A stretch of DNA of 35,132 nt from Gammaproteobacteria bacterium. GTDB lineage: Bacteria > Pseudomonadota > Gammaproteobacteria > Steroidobacterales > Steroidobacteraceae. Location: the NCBI GenBank assembly GCA_028293765.1, contig JAQGOG010000053.1, positions 1-35,132 of the forward strand. Direction: 5' to 3'. Shown here piece after piece: positions 10,255 to 20,303 of the stretch. Every line of letters starts with the position of its first letter. The stretch's first letter is position 1. The notes under the pieces were generated by a model. That model did not search any database, was not told the DNA's origin, and saw only the letters and a list, made by a program, of their open reading frames with translations. The position numbers were made by a program, and so were the translations under genes.

Positions 10255-11187
10255 TCATTCCGGCGAGAAGAAGGTCGTCATCACGGCGGTAACCGAGAGC
10301 ACGGCTACGATGAGCACGTATTCCGATACCACGCAGCGGCGGAATCCCCGCGCCGCCAGGGTGTCCCCACGCTCTATAGCCGGTCCGAAACGCCATTTGT
10401 TGAGCGCCGCCAGCCCCAGCAGCACTGCGAAGAGCACGACCTTTGCGATCAGGAGCTCTCCATAAGGCTGCAGGAGCGCGGCGATGTCGGGCAGCAGGAG
10501 GGCGGCCATGGCCGCTCCGGCCACCAGAATCAGGGGAACGAGCCAGACCGCCGCGGCCGAGTAGACCGCGATGACTCGCGCCATCCGCTCCCGCGACTCC
10601 CGCAGAGTCACCAGGCACAAAGGCCACAGGGCGCCGAACCAGAATGCAACGATGAGCAGGTGAGCCAACAGCAAAGGCGCCAACAGCCACCGCCGTGCGT
10701 TCGAGGTCGTGTGCCCGTTCAACGTGAAGGAAACCGCTACCAGCACGGCGCCAGTCACACCTACGATAGTAAATCCTCGCGCCGAAAATCGTCCCAGGGA
10801 GAAGGGACGTTTTGTCGAAACTGGGCCAGCAAAAAAGCGGCTGGCGCTCAGCCTGCCGGGCGCGGCTTGCGTGCCAGCGACGATCAGCAGCAGGCCGAGA
10901 ATACGAACCGCGAACGACGCCCCCGTCGTCGAGGCCCAGGCTGTAGCTTGCAGCGAAGTGTCGAACACGCCGGACATTTCCCCCGCCATGCGTGCGGACT
11001 CGAGCACATAGTGAGCGGCGACGGCGAGGATCGCCGCAAACGCCGTCCATCGCGCCAGCGCGCGAATGCCCGTAAGTGAGATGGTCAGAGCGGGACCGAA
11101 CGCCGCCGCGAAAAATACGGCGCCCGCTGCCTGGAACTGCAGGACGAAGCTCAGCGCACGCAATACGGCGGAGAGAATATCGGGCAT
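10255..11187 (-). CDS. copD: CopD-family copper-resistance membrane protein
   Basis: A 310-residue polytopic membrane protein with about eight hydrophobic helices. It matches the CopD pattern: an N-terminal half with AHYVLESARMAGEMSG, and a C-terminal half with LLLAHLLIVAFWFGALWPL, the family's conserved histidine-containing segment. CopD is thought to move or handle copper across the inner membrane together with periplasmic CopC. It starts 9 bp after copC on the same strand, which strongly supports the pairing. The 76-bp convergent gap to the metalloprotease shows no obvious terminator. Confidence 0.88.
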   Translation of the reverse strand: MPDILSAVLRALSFVLQFQAAGAVFFAAAFGPALTISLTGIRALARWTAFAAILAVAAHYVLESARMAGEMSGVFDTSLQATAWASTTGASFAVRILGLLLIVAGTQAAPGRLSASRFFAGPVSTKRPFSLGRFSARGFTIVGVTGAVLVAVSFTLNGHTTSNARRWLLAPLLLAHLLIVAFWFGALWPLCLVTLRESRERMARVIAVYSAAAVWLVPLILVAGAAMAALLLPDIAALLQPYGELLIAKVVLFAVLLGLAALNKWRFGPAIERGDTLAARGFRRCVVSEYVLIVAVLSVTAVMTTFFSPE

Positions 11188-11196
11188 CGCACGCCT

Positions 11197-11565
11197 TTAA
11201 TGTTTTTCAGCCGCAGTCCCCGCCGCCACCGTGAAGCGAATCTGGCCGGGAACTATGTGGCTGTCGTCTCCTAGCACACGCCAGCTCACCACGTACGTGC
11301 CGGGAGCCAGCTGCGGCAGGGGGATCGTAATCTGACGGGCTGGCTCGGGCGCGAGTGGGCCGATTTTCTGCTTCACTCCGTCATCTTTCTGGATCCAGAA
11401 CGCCGTGAGGTGTGCCGGTTCGGAGAAGCTCAGCACGACATTCGCAGGTGACGCGGTGACTACTGCGCCGTCGGCGGGAACAGCCTTCTGCAGATGCGCA
11501 TGCGCCATCGCCCCCGTGGTCACCCACGACAATAGCAGTGCGCCGAGAATTTTCATGGACGTCAT
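11197..11565 (-). CDS. copC: Periplasmic copper-binding protein CopC
   Basis: A 122-residue exported protein. After a signal peptide ending GAMA the mature chain starts HAHLQKAVPADGA; CopC proteins bind Cu(II) with the N-terminal His and further His/Asp ligands. VVLSFSEP and the C-terminal WRVLGDDSHIVPGQIRFTV are family signatures. The frame is open 32 codons upstream, but the ATG at 11565 has GGGGAGG at 8 bases and starts directly before the signal sequence. It lies between copL and copD and presumably delivers copper to CopD or scavenges it in the periplasm. Confidence 0.9.
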   Translation of the reverse strand: MTSMKILGALLLSWVTTGAMAHAHLQKAVPADGAVVTASPANVVLSFSEPAHLTAFWIQKDDGVKQKIGPLAPEPARQITIPLPQLAPGTYVVSWRVLGDDSHIVPGQIRFTVAAGTAAEKH

Positions 11566-11739
11566 ACTACTTCCTCCCCAGTGAGTCATCAGACTAAAAC
11601 CAGATCCGCAACACCCGCACGACACCTGCTCGCGTCCATTGAATGAAAACCGTTGAGTCACCCCCGAGCGCCGGCCATGGCAATGCCGGCTACGTGTCGA
11701 GGTGCTGTAGGGGTCCGGCTGGGACTAGCCGGCAACCGA

Positions 11740-12129
11740 CTAGCTGGCGATGGGAGGTCGGAAGTGAGCTTCGGCGCGGGCGCCCACAAATCGCATGGCG
11801 AACTGCGGCCGCAGCAGACTCGCGGCCGGGACGGAGCGGATCGTCAACAGGCCCAACGTAGCCGGACTGTTGGCGCACTGGCATTGACAGCCGGACGAGC
11901 GGCAACAATCGTGCTTATTGGTGACTTTGCTGTGTGTAGCACAACGCTCGCCGTCAACACGGCTGTGGTGCATCGGGTGGGCATCCACTATCCCGCCCGC
12001 CATGGCCTGCGCGGACACGGGCTGCGCGTAGTCGGCCGCAGCCGCACGCGCTACGGAGAACTGCAGGCCGATGCCCAGCTGAAATGCCAGCAGCGCGAAC
12101 AGAATGCGGAGGAGAGGTTGAGGGCGCAC
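11740..12129 (-). CDS. copL: CopL-like metal-binding protein
   Basis: A small exported protein of about 129 residues. A hydrophobic leader (LLRILFALLAFQLGIG) is followed by a His/Cys-rich part with AHPMHHSR and HDCCRSSGCQCQCA, and the end RPPIA(S) seen in Xanthomonas-type CopL proteins. CopL lies upstream of copper-resistance genes and influences their copper-induced expression; here it precedes copC-copD by 174 bp. No ATG exists in frame near the leader. I chose the GTG at 12129, but TTG codons further upstream (up to 12237) are possible. Function is by family resemblance and context. Confidence 0.7.
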   Translation of the reverse strand: MRPQPLLRILFALLAFQLGIGLQFSVARAAAADYAQPVSAQAMAGGIVDAHPMHHSRVDGERCATHSKVTNKHDCCRSSGCQCQCANSPATLGLLTIRSVPAASLLRPQFAMRFVGARAEAHFRPPIAS

Positions 12130-12239
12130 GAAGCCAAGCGTACTCAATTCCCCGACGAATGTCGAAATGACACCGAAGTGCGCCGGGCCAGCACCGAACG
12201 TCGCCTCGGCATCGGGCGACGTTCGGGCCGCACACAATA

Positions 12240-13487
12240 TCAGTGCAGATGAGGCTTCGCTTCAGACTGCGGCTCTACCTCGCCGGACGACTGCCGCGAG
12301 TTCAGCGTCGGTGGGTCCGCCCACGGCTTCAAAACCACCTTGATGCAGCTGTCCTCCTTGTCGCGGAACATCCGGTAACCCTCCGGCGCCTGCTCGAGCG
12401 GCAGACGGTGAGTCACGATGAAACTGGGATCGATCGCGCCCTGCTCGATGAGCTTCAGCAGCGGCGCCAGATAGCGTTGCACATGGGTCTGTCCCGACTT
12501 GATCGTCAGAGCCCGGTTCACGATCGAGCCGAACGGGACCTTGTCGAGAAAGCCGCCATAGACGCCGGGGATTGAAACCGTGCCGCCATTGCGGCACACC
12601 TTGAGCGCTTCCCGCAGCGCCGGCGGGCGATCAGACTCGAGCATGAGAGACTGTTTCACCCGATCGTACGCACCGAACACGCCGTGCGAGTGCCCTTCCA
12701 TGCCCACCGCATCGATGCACGCGTCAGGTCCGCGTCCGCCCGTCATTTCCTGCAATGCCTCGGGCACATCCACTTGCTCGTAGTTCAGCACTTCGGCGCT
12801 CCACTCGCCCGCCTTGCGCAGCCGCTCCGGAAAACGGTCGATCGCGATGACCCGCCCGGCGCCGAGCAATTGCGCGCTCTTGATGGCGAACAGCCCCACC
12901 GGCCCGCAGCCCCACACCGCCACCGTATCGCCCGGCTGGATCTGACATTGCTCGGCCGCCATGTACCCTGTCGGGAAGACATCGGACAGGAACAACACCT
13001 GCTCATCGCTCAGGCCGTCCGGCACCTTGACCGGCCCCACGTCGGCGAACGGAATCCGCGCGTACTGCGCCTGGCCGCCCGCGTACCCGCCGAGAAGGTG
13101 CGAATAGCCGAACAGTCCGGCCGGCGAATGGCCCCACATTTTTTCCGCCATCCATGCATTGGGGTTGGAATTCTCGCAGAGCGAGAACTGGGATTGCTGG
13201 CAGAAGAAGCAGTTGCCGCACGCGATCGGGAAAGGGTTGACCACACGGTCGCCAACCTTCAGGTTGCGCACGCCCTGACCTACCTCGACGACTTCTCCCA
13301 TGAACTCGTGCCCGACGATGTCCCCCGCCAGCATGCCCGGAATGTACCCACCGTAGATATGAAGATCGGAGCCGCAGATGGCGGTGGAGGTGATGCGGAT
13401 GATCGCATCGCGCGGGTTCAGGATCCGCGGGTCGGGGACCTCCTCGACGCGCATGTGTTCTTTGCCGTACCAGACATTCGCTTTCAT
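12240..13487 (-). CDS. Zinc-dependent alcohol dehydrogenase, glutathione-independent formaldehyde dehydrogenase type
   Basis: A 415-residue medium-chain dehydrogenase. The start [20 protein letters not shown] and the segments [27 protein letters not shown] and [15 protein letters not shown] fit the formaldehyde-dismutase/FDH-like branch. CGNCFFC with a later Cys forms the structural zinc site and GCGPVG is the NAD(P)-binding loop. The last ~25 residues are a polar tail rich in Ser, Glu and Pro. GGAGAACTT precedes the ATG. The gene lies 17 bp after the membrane-SRPBCC gene and is probably cotranscribed with it. Such pairs are common in stress-related islands. The substrate (formaldehyde or another alcohol or aldehyde) is not certain. 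Confidence 0.88.
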   Translation of the reverse strand: MKANVWYGKEHMRVEEVPDPRILNPRDAIIRITSTAICGSDLHIYGGYIPGMLAGDIVGHEFMGEVVEVGQGVRNLKVGDRVVNPFPIACGNCFFCQQSQFSLCENSNPNAWMAEKMWGHSPAGLFGYSHLLGGYAGGQAQYARIPFADVGPVKVPDGLSDEQVLFLSDVFPTGYMAAEQCQIQPGDTVAVWGCGPVGLFAIKSAQLLGAGRVIAIDRFPERLRKAGEWSAEVLNYEQVDVPEALQEMTGGRGPDACIDAVGMEGHSHGVFGAYDRVKQSLMLESDRPPALREALKVCRNGGTVSIPGVYGGFLDKVPFGSIVNRALTIKSGQTHVQRYLAPLLKLIEQGAIDPSFIVTHRLPLEQAPEGYRMFRDKEDSCIKVVLKPWADPPTLNSRQSSGEVEPQSEAKPHLH

Positions 13488-13504
13488 AAGTTCTCCACCA
13501 CTGG

Positions 13505-14545
13505 TCAGTTGCTGCTCGTCAGGCGCCACCGCCGGGCCGCGCGTCCGATCAGGCTGCGTCGCCCTGTGGGCTGCCCGCGTGTCGTCGCGATCTCGCCGGT
13601 TTCCAACAGCTGTTTGAAGCGTCGCAGGTCCTCTCTGACCTGCGATTGCGGATCCTGACGCAACAGCTTGGCGAGGGCCGCCGTGAGCCGGCCGCCCACC
13701 GGGCTGTAGTGAATGCTGAGTCTGACGATCGTGCCGCGACCCGGCCCGACGGGCTCGAAGATCACCGAGCCGGCGTTCGGAACCTGCGCGCCGTTGAGCG
13801 TGCGCCACGCAAGCGCTGCTCCGGGCCGATCCTCGGTAATCTCGCAATCCCACTCGCGGACAGCCGCGGCGGGCCCTTTCGCGACCCAGTGGAAGCGCCG
13901 CTCATCGAGCGCCCGCACGGACTCGAGGCTCTCCATGAACCGCGGGAGGTTCTCGATGTTGCGCCAGAAGCGGTAGCACTCCTCCGGCGATTTGGCCGTG
14001 GCGATGCTCGTCTCGAAGTAGAGATCGGTCGGCGCGGCGACTCCCGACACCAGGGGATGACCGGCGTGTTTCGTAAGATGAGCCGCGGCCAGCGCATCGA
14101 CAGCCAGCACACCCGCGACCGCCGCGACCGCAGCCGCGGCTCTGCCGCGACCAGGATTGCCGGGGCGCAGGCCCGAAGTGAGCAGAGCAAGATCCAGCAC
14201 GTCCCCTGCAGCCCGTGACCAGAGCCACGGCGCGGGATTGCGCTGCGTGAGAATTCCAACTCCGGACGCGAGCTCCCGTATGCCGACTCCACGTACGACA
14301 CTACGGCGGTCGCCGCCGATACCCGTGAGTTGGGAAACGCCGCCAGGAGCGATCAGTGCCGCCGCGCCAAGCGCGATACTGAACCAACCGAGCCCTTGCG
14401 CCAGAGCCACCCCGTTCAGGCTGGGGAGTCTCTGCCGCCGCGGGTAGCTCCGTCTGGAAGGTATTTGCGAGGGGATCGCGGACGTGACCGTCGCGCGCTG
14501 TTGGGGGCTTCGACTGAAGCCTTGCTGCGTAAAATCGGTTGCCAT
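13505..14545 (-). CDS. Membrane-anchored SRPBCC (cyclase/dehydrase-like) protein
   Basis: A 346-residue protein in two parts. Residues ~45-165 are hydrophobic, with several membrane segments ([37 protein letters not shown]). Residues ~175-315 form an SRPBCC/Coq10-like lipid-binding fold ([20 protein letters not shown], then [21 protein letters not shown]). GGAGGAGCCG lies directly before the ATG. The C-terminal tail is basic ([14 protein letters not shown]). The domain fold binds hydrophobic ligands, but no ligand can be named. Its partner is the dehydrogenase 17 bp downstream. Confidence 0.8.
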   Translation of the reverse strand: MATDFTQQGFSRSPQQRATVTSAIPSQIPSRRSYPRRQRLPSLNGVALAQGLGWFSIALGAAALIAPGGVSQLTGIGGDRRSVVRGVGIRELASGVGILTQRNPAPWLWSRAAGDVLDLALLTSGLRPGNPGRGRAAAAVAAVAGVLAVDALAAAHLTKHAGHPLVSGVAAPTDLYFETSIATAKSPEECYRFWRNIENLPRFMESLESVRALDERRFHWVAKGPAAAVREWDCEITEDRPGAALAWRTLNGAQVPNAGSVIFEPVGPGRGTIVRLSIHYSPVGGRLTAALAKLLRQDPQSQVREDLRRFKQLLETGEIATTRGQPTGRRSLIGRAARRWRLTSSN

Positions 14546-14625
14546 CGGCTCCTCCGGAAAGTCGAGTGCGGGCCGCGGATCGGCGGCACGTACTCGATTA
14601 ATCCGAAAGAGACTGATGGGTTCCG

Positions 14626-14642
14626 GGAGTTACGGAAACTCC
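14626..14642. repeat. Inverted repeat downstream of rhlE
   Basis: GGAGTT (14626-14631) and AACTCC (14637-14642) are inverted copies with a 5-base loop, just after the rhlE stop on the minus strand. No T-run follows, so termination would be weak or Rho-assisted. Function unproven. Confidence 0.35.
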
Positions 14643-14652
14643 GAGCGTGAGC

Positions 14653-15996
14653 TTAGTATGAACCGGTGCGCCGTTGCCCGGAGGGGCGTCCGCGATCTTG
14701 CGAGTTGCCACCTCCCGAGGACGGCCGGCCGTGTCTGGGATGATGACCGCCCGCCTGCGACGGTCGCGACGCATGTTGTCGCTGCGAATCGTGCCGTCCG
14801 CCACCGCCCTGCCTGAAGGGGCGATCCGCACGATCTGCGGCTGCAGCGGCCGATCCGGGCGGCGAGGCTATCACCGGATACGCCGGCAGAGCCGCAACAG
14901 GTATCGAGCGGCGCAGGACGCGTTCGATATCCCGCAGCAGCGATGTCTCGTCAGGGGAAACCAGTGAAACGGCAGAGCCCGTGCCACCGGCCCGCGCCGT
15001 GCGGCCGATACGATGCACGTAATCTTCCGGCACGTTGGGCAACTCGTAATTCACCACGTGCGGCAGCTCCTTGATGTCGAGCCCGCGCGCGGCCACTTCA
15101 GTGGCGACCAGGGCCACCACCTTGTTGTCCTTGAAATCCGCCAGCGCGCGCACGCGCGCACCCTGGCTCTTGTTGCCATGGATCGCGGCGGAACGGATGC
15201 CGCTGGACTCGAGTTGCTGCGCCAACCGGTTGGCACCGTGCTTGGTCCGCGTGAAAACCAGCACCTGGTGCCAGTTGCCGCTGTCGATGAGATGCGCGAG
15301 TAAATGCCGCTTGTGCTCTTTCGACACCCGGTAAACCGTCTGCTCGACACGGTCGGCGGTTGCATTGCGCGCCGCGACTTCGACAGTCACCGGATCGCGC
15401 AGGAAGCGCTTTGCGAGCTCGCGGATATCCTCGGAATACGTCGCCGAGAACATGAGATTCTGCCGCTGCGCGGGCAGCAGCTTGAGGATGCGGCGCAGCG
15501 CGTGAATGAAACCCATGTCGAGCATGCGATCGGCTTCGTCGAGCACGAAGCACTGCACGCTGCGCAGATCGACCGCGCGCTGCTCGGCAAGATCCAACAG
15601 GCGGCCCGGAGTAGCGACGAGTACGTCGCACCCGGCACGCAGCGAATCGATCTGGGGGTTGATGCTGACGCCGCCGAAAACGACGGATGTGCGGGAGCCG
15701 ATGTACTTCCCGTAACTGCGCGCGCTCTCCGCCACCTGGGCGGCAAGCTCACGGGTCGGGGTCAGCACGAGCGCACGGGGCGCACGGCCGGCCTGCGGGG
15801 TCGCGGTGAGCCTCTGCAGGATGGGCAGGACGAACGCGGCGGTCTTACCCGTGCCGGTCTGCGCGCCGGCGATGAGATCGCGGCCCGAGAGTACGGCGGG
15901 AATCGCCTGGGACTGAATGGGACTGGGAGTCGTGTAGCCTTTTTCAGCTACAGCACGGAGCAGCTCGGGCTTGAGCCCGAGAACTTCAAATGACAT
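14653..15996 (-). CDS. rhlE: DEAD-box RNA helicase RhlE
   Basis: A 447-residue DEAD-box helicase. Motifs in order: Q motif around [13 protein letters not shown], Walker A AQTGTGKT (45-52), [12 protein letters not shown] (153-156), [18 protein letters not shown], and [10 protein letters not shown]. The last ~60 residues are rich in Gly, Arg, His, Gln and Ser, a disordered RNA-binding tail typical of RhlE. These enzymes remodel rRNA and mRNA structures, often in the cold. The start follows GAGG by 8 bases and matches the family start MSFEVLGL. It is divergent from uup. Confidence 0.93.
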   Translation of the reverse strand: MSFEVLGLKPELLRAVAEKGYTTPSPIQSQAIPAVLSGRDLIAGAQTGTGKTAAFVLPILQRLTATPQAGRAPRALVLTPTRELAAQVAESARSYGKYIGSRTSVVFGGVSINPQIDSLRAGCDVLVATPGRLLDLAEQRAVDLRSVQCFVLDEADRMLDMGFIHALRRILKLLPAQRQNLMFSATYSEDIRELAKRFLRDPVTVEVAARNATADRVEQTVYRVSKEHKRHLLAHLIDSGNWHQVLVFTRTKHGANRLAQQLESSGIRSAAIHGNKSQGARVRALADFKDNKVVALVATEVAARGLDIKELPHVVNYELPNVPEDYVHRIGRTARAGGTGSAVSLVSPDETSLLRDIERVLRRSIPVAALPAYPVIASPPGSAAAAADRADRPFRQGGGGRHDSQRQHASRPSQAGGHHPRHGRPSSGGGNSQDRGRPSGQRRTGSY

Positions 15997-16052
15997 GCAA
16001 GAACCTCTTATCTGAAGCTCGCACGGCAGCGCCAGGTATTGGCCCCACGGCA

Positions 16053-16069
16053 GGTCTTAAATAAAGACC
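16053..16069. repeat. Hairpin in the rhlE/uup divergent region
   Basis: GGTCTT-AAATA-AAGACC forms a perfect 6-bp stem with a 5-base A/T loop, about 57 bp upstream of the rhlE start. It could lie in the rhlE 5' leader. DEAD-box helicase leaders are often structured, but no direct evidence exists here. The rest of 15997-16240 shows no recognisable element. Confidence 0.35.
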
Positions 16070-16240
16070 GCAAGTGGGCGGTGGCTGCGGCGGTCAGACG
16101 CGAGGCTTGTTAATAATGAATCGAAGTACGCCGGAAGTGACAGACTGCGAGCGGAACAGGTGCTGACCGCGCACCTGTATATTCAGCCAGCGCACTGTAC
16201 AGGCTTTGCGTTCGGCCGTCCAATCCGCACAATCCTCTCT

Positions 16241-18094
16241 ATGGCACTCATCACACTTCTCGACGCACACCTCGCTTTTGGCGACCGACCCCTCCTCGAT
16301 GGCGCACAGTTCGCGGTAGAGACCGGCGAGCGGCTGGGCTTGATTGGGCGCAACGGCACCGGAAAATCCTCACTGCTCCGCATCATCGCGGGCCTCGGCC
16401 ACCTCGACGACGGCGAGCTGCAGCAGCGCACGCGGCTACGCGTTGCGTTCGTCGAGCAGGAGCCGGAGCTCCCCCCGGCCGAAACGCTGCGCGAAAGCCT
16501 TTTGGAGCGCGCGAGCTCCGGCATCGGGGCGAATGGCCTGGCGCACGAGCAGCTGCACGCCGACGAGCGTGAGCGCTGGCGGATGGAGTCGCGGCTGACG
16601 GAATTCCTGCATCGCTTCGAGCTCGACGAGGAAAGGTCCCCGGCGACGAGCTCCGGCGGCGAGCGCAAACGCGCGGCACTGGCCCTCGCACTCACCTTGC
16701 AGCCCGACCTGCTGCTCCTCGACGAGCCCACCAACCACCTCGATATCGAGGGCATCGAGCGGCTGGAAGAGCTGCTGCTGAAAGTCCCCGCCGCCATCTT
16801 CATCACCCATGACCGGGCCTTTCTCGACCGGGTCACGAGCCGGATCGTCGAGCTCGACCGCGGCATCCTGCGCTCCTACCCGGGGAATTTCTCGGCCTAC
16901 GAGGAGCGCAAGGAGAGCGAGCTGGCGGCAGAGGAAACGGTCCGGCGGCGCTTCGACAAATTCTGGGCGCAGGAGGAGGTCTGGATCCGCAAGGGAGTGG
17001 AGGCCCGCCGCACCCGTAACGAGGGTCGCGTGAAGCGGCTCGAACGGCTGCGTACCGAGCGCACCGAGCGTCTCGACCGCCTGGGTAACGTGAAGATCAG
17101 CCTCGACACCGGTGAGCGCTCGGGGCAACTCGTAGCCGAGCTCACGGACGTGAGCAAACGCTTTGGCGAGAGGACGATCGTCGATCGGCTCTCGGCGCGC
17201 ATCATGCGCGGCGATCGGATCGGCCTCATAGGTCCGAACGGGGCGGGTAAGTCCACGCTCATCCGCATGATCCTGGGAACCGTCGCGCCGGACTCCGGCA
17301 CGGTGAAGCTCGGCACCAACCTGCAGGTGGCGTACTTCGACCAGCTGCGCGAGCAGCTCGATCCGGAAGCGACCGTCGCCGAGACCATCAGCCCGGGATC
17401 CGACTGGGTGGAGATCGGCACCGAGCGCAAACACATCATGAGTTATCTCGCCGACTTCCTGTTTCCGACGCAGCGCGCCAAGTCCCCGGTCAAAATGCTG
17501 TCGGGCGGCGAGCGCAACCGCCTGCTGCTGGCCCGCCTGTTCGCGCGACCCGCGAACCTCGTCGTGCTGGACGAGCCGACGAACGATCTCGACATCGAAT
17601 CCCTCGAGCTGCTCGAACAGAAATTGCAGGACTACACGGGCACCCTCCTCCTGGTGAGCCACGATCGCCGGTTCCTGGACAACGTCGTCACTCAGACGCT
17701 CGCCGCCGAAGGCAACGGTGTCTGGCACGAATACGTCGGCGGCTACAGCGACTGGCTGAAGCAGCGAACCACGAGGCCCGCTGCCGATACGGGCACGGTG
17801 AAGACCACCGCGGCAAACCGCGAGAAGCCGACCGCGACGGTGGATAACAAGCCGCGTGTGAAACTCAGCTTCAAGGAGCAGCGCGAGCTCGCCTCATTAC
17901 CGGTGGAAATCGAAGCGCTGGAACGCGAGCAGACGGAGCTCACCGCGCGCATGAGCACTCCCGACTATCACCGCCAGGGCGCGCAACAGGCGCGCACGCA
18001 CGGGAACAGGCTCGAAGAGATCGAAGCCCTGCTGCTCACGAAGTTCGCCCGCTGGGAGGCCCTGGAAGGGCAGCAGCGCGGCCGGCGCGCATAG
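16241..18094 (+). CDS. uup: ABC-F family ATPase Uup
   Basis: A 617-residue ABC-F protein with two nucleotide-binding domains and no membrane segments. Domain 1: Walker A GRNGTGKSS (36-44), signature SSGGERKRAALA, Walker B LLLLDEPTNHLD. A basic linker around 215-285 (RTRNEGRVKRLERLRTERTE) is the P-site tRNA interaction region. Domain 2: Walker A GPNGAGKST (331-339), LSGGERNRLLLA, LVVLDEPTNDLD. A charged coiled-coil tail at ~550-617 is the DNA- or RNA-binding element of Uup. Uup acts on ribosomes and influences transposon excision. The ATG at 16241 matches the family start; no clear ribosome site is seen. Confidence 0.92.
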   Translation: MALITLLDAHLAFGDRPLLDGAQFAVETGERLGLIGRNGTGKSSLLRIIAGLGHLDDGELQQRTRLRVAFVEQEPELPPAETLRESLLERASSGIGANGLAHEQLHADERERWRMESRLTEFLHRFELDEERSPATSSGGERKRAALALALTLQPDLLLLDEPTNHLDIEGIERLEELLLKVPAAIFITHDRAFLDRVTSRIVELDRGILRSYPGNFSAYEERKESELAAEETVRRRFDKFWAQEEVWIRKGVEARRTRNEGRVKRLERLRTERTERLDRLGNVKISLDTGERSGQLVAELTDVSKRFGERTIVDRLSARIMRGDRIGLIGPNGAGKSTLIRMILGTVAPDSGTVKLGTNLQVAYFDQLREQLDPEATVAETISPGSDWVEIGTERKHIMSYLADFLFPTQRAKSPVKMLSGGERNRLLLARLFARPANLVVLDEPTNDLDIESLELLEQKLQDYTGTLLLVSHDRRFLDNVVTQTLAAEGNGVWHEYVGGYSDWLKQRTTRPAADTGTVKTTAANREKPTATVDNKPRVKLSFKEQRELASLPVEIEALEREQTELTARMSTPDYHRQGAQQARTHGNRLEEIEALLLTKFARWEALEGQQRGRRA

Positions 18095-18287
18095 GAGCCA
18101 GCAAAGCACGCGTCGCTGCCAGGCGAGACATGCCGGGCGCGACGCATGCGCTCGCGGCGAGTACCCTTGGAGTGATGATTTGTCGCGGTATTGTTAAAAA
18201 GTTCGTGCCCTGGACGGGGCCCGAGCGGCACCCGTCGCAGACAAACGACGCACTGCCATTTTTTTCGATTATTTTACGGGCTTGGCA

Positions 18288-18347
18288 GCACCGTGGCGAT
18301 TGCGGCTGTCAGCGCCTTCGGGGAAGATCGCGGAACCAAAGCGGTGC
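18288..18347 (+). promoter_or_regulatory. Structured leader upstream of the first lipoprotein
   Basis: GCACCG (18288-18293) can pair with CGGTGC (18342-18347), enclosing a second stem GCGAT/ATCGC and a CC-TTCG-GG type hairpin. A further CTGTC/GACAG stem follows before the ribosome site. No known riboswitch consensus was recognised. The element lies in the 307-bp gap after uup, which otherwise holds an A/T-rich stretch (18258-18276) and no gene. Confidence 0.35.
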
Positions 18348-18401
18348 CCGGGCTGTCTTCAAGCGGCGCGGACAGAAGCTAAAGGCTAGACAGGGATTCA
18401 C

Positions 18402-20294
18402 ATGTCTCACACCACACGGTTCGTGTCATCCGGGGGCATCCTTCTCGCGATCTGCGCCGCCCTCGCCGGCTGCTCGTCGCGGACCAACGTCTCGGCGACC
18501 GGAAGTACTCCGCCGCAGTACCAGCACGTGTTCATCACGGCTAAGGAAGTGTGGTTCAACACGAGCGCCACCGCCACGGCCGAAGATTCGGGCTGGGCGA
18601 AATTCCCTTTGACCACTCCCGTGAGCGTCGACCTCGTGACCCAGTCGAACGGCAGTCTCGGCGAGGTCATCAACGGTCTGCAGCTCGCGCCCGGATCGTA
18701 TGCGCAGATTCGCCTCATCCCGGTCGATGCCTCCGCGGCGCTCACCACCTCCGCGCAGGCGCTCGGCGCGAGCTTTAACGCGGAAGCCGATTACGTCGAC
18801 GGCACCGGCAGCCACCACCTGGCCCTCGAGCTGCCGAATCCGGACAAGGGCATCGGGATCCAGGCGACTCTGACGGTCCCTGTCGGCAAGTTCGGAGCGA
18901 CCACGGGCGCGCTGGGAACCAGCTCGACTACGAACTCGACGACCAACCCGTCGACCAGTTTGTTCGGCTCCACGAATACGACGACCAATAACACCACCAA
19001 CACCACCAACAGCACCAACACCACCACTAATAACACCACGACCACAGGTACCTCGGGCAGCACCACGAGCAGCACCAACACGACGACCACCGTGTCGTTT
19101 GCCATGAGCTTCGATGGCTCTCGCGATCTCGCGACGTTTACTTACGGCGGCGCGCAGGGCGGAGTCGGCGCCAAGAGCGGAGTCCTGCTGAGCGCGCATC
19201 CGGCCGCTTACGACCTTGCCTCCGCCGGTGGCATCAGCGGCACGCTCACACTCACATCGCTGACTACGGCTGCCATCACGAACGCCTCGAACAGGCTGAA
19301 CATCGTAGCGACCGCCGAAACGCTAAGTGCCGATGGCACGCGTCACGTCGTGGTTGCCAGTGCCCCGGTAACAACTAGCGGCACCTTCACGCTGTATCCG
19401 CTTCCGTCGAACTCATCGACTCCTACGACGTACGACGTCGTCATTCATGGTCCGGGAATCGCGACCATGATCATCAAGTCGGTGCCCGTGACCGTCACGC
19501 CTCCGGCAAGCACATCCTCCAGCACGACGGTTTCCAGCACTGCGACTACAACCGCCACGACCCCTGTGTCGATAGGCACGGTTATCCCGCGAGCCGCGAC
19601 TTCGTTCTCCGCCAACGTTACTCCGACCGCGTCGGCGACCTTGCCCGGCGGTGCGACGGTCAGCTTCTATCAGACCCTCTCCGCTTCGGGAGAAGTGCCG
19701 TACGTGATCGAGGAAGCCGCCATCGATCCGTTCAACTTCACCCTCGGAGGCGATGAACCTCTCTCCGCCGCGGCCATGATCGACTCCGGCACCTATACGA
19801 GCAGCGGAGCGGCGATCACCCTGACGAGCGCGACGCCGACGGAAGGCGCGGGGACCTATGGGGTAGCGGCATCGGCACCGCTGTTCACCGATGGGCCGAT
19901 TTCATCCAAGGTAGCACCGCCGGCCGCGGGCACCACTACCGCGGTGGGGGTCACGGTACCCGCGCTGACGGTCGCATCCGGGGCCTCTCCCACGTCGATC
20001 ACCGCTTCGGTCGCCCAAGCGACTGCCGGGAAGTACGACCGAGGCGAGGTCATCGTCACCCGCGACGGCGCGATCATCGGAACGGCTCCCCTCGACACCG
20101 CGCTGACCGGCGGTGGGACCGTGACGATCAACGGGCTGCCTGGCGGCAACTCCTTCAGCTCGGCTCTGTACGACCTTTCGGTGCGCGTCTGGAACTCAAA
20201 GGATCCGGCGGGCACTCTGAGCCGCCAGTGGTTTTCGTCGCCCGTAGATCTGCGCAGCGGCAGTGCCACCGGCGTTGCGCTGACGATCAATTGA
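18402..20294 (+). CDS. DUF4382-like lipoprotein with Asn/Thr-rich linker
   Basis: A 630-residue exported lipoprotein; signal peptide with lipobox LAGC, lipidated Cys at 24. Residues ~38-165 (YQHVFITAKEVWF; LAPGSYAQIRLIPV) match DUF4382, a beta-rich domain of unknown function in envelope proteins. Residues ~176-231 are almost only Thr, Asn and Ser and look like a flexible linker. The rest is beta-rich and Thr/Ala/Ser-rich with no recognised domain and could be carbohydrate-binding-like modules. AGGGA lies about 6 bases before the ATG. It is followed on the same strand by a second lipoprotein of similar size and start domain. Confidence 0.7.
   Translation: MSHTTRFVSSGGILLAICAALAGCSSRTNVSATGSTPPQYQHVFITAKEVWFNTSATATAEDSGWAKFPLTTPVSVDLVTQSNGSLGEVINGLQLAPGSYAQIRLIPVDASAALTTSAQALGASFNAEADYVDGTGSHHLALELPNPDKGIGIQATLTVPVGKFGATTGALGTSSTTNSTTNPSTSLFGSTNTTTNNTTNTTNSTNTTTNNTTTTGTSGSTTSSTNTTTTVSFAMSFDGSRDLATFTYGGAQGGVGAKSGVLLSAHPAAYDLASAGGISGTLTLTSLTTAAITNASNRLNIVATAETLSADGTRHVVVASAPVTTSGTFTLYPLPSNSSTPTTYDVVIHGPGIATMIIKSVPVTVTPPASTSSSTTVSSTATTTATTPVSIGTVIPRAATSFSANVTPTASATLPGGATVSFYQTLSASGEVPYVIEEAAIDPFNFTLGGDEPLSAAAMIDSGTYTSSGAAITLTSATPTEGAGTYGVAASAPLFTDGPISSKVAPPAAGTTTAVGVTVPALTVASGASPTSITASVAQATAGKYDRGEVIVTRDGAIIGTAPLDTALTGGGTVTINGLPGGNSFSSALYDLSVRVWNSKDPAGTLSRQWFSSPVDLRSGSATGVALTIN
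18930..19095 (+). repeat. Low-complexity ACC/AAC codon tract
   Basis: Tandem ACC, AAC and AGC codons encode the Asn/Thr/Ser linker of the lipoprotein. The tract is imperfectly repetitive and is a likely site of length variation between strains. Confidence 0.8.
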
Positions 20295-20303
20295 GTCGGG
20301 GCG

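Noticed and set aside
12684..13658. 324-codon plus-strand frame opposite the zinc dehydrogenase
   Set aside because: Antisense mirror of the dehydrogenase; text is His/Arg-rich without motifs.
16436..17728. 430-codon minus-strand frame opposite uup
   Set aside because: Fully inside a conserved ABC-F gene; no family resemblance or ribosome site.
18280..18400. Leader before the first lipoprotein as a cyclic-di-GMP (GEMM) or cobalamin riboswitch
   Set aside because: The conserved core sequences of those classes are not present; only generic stems are seen.
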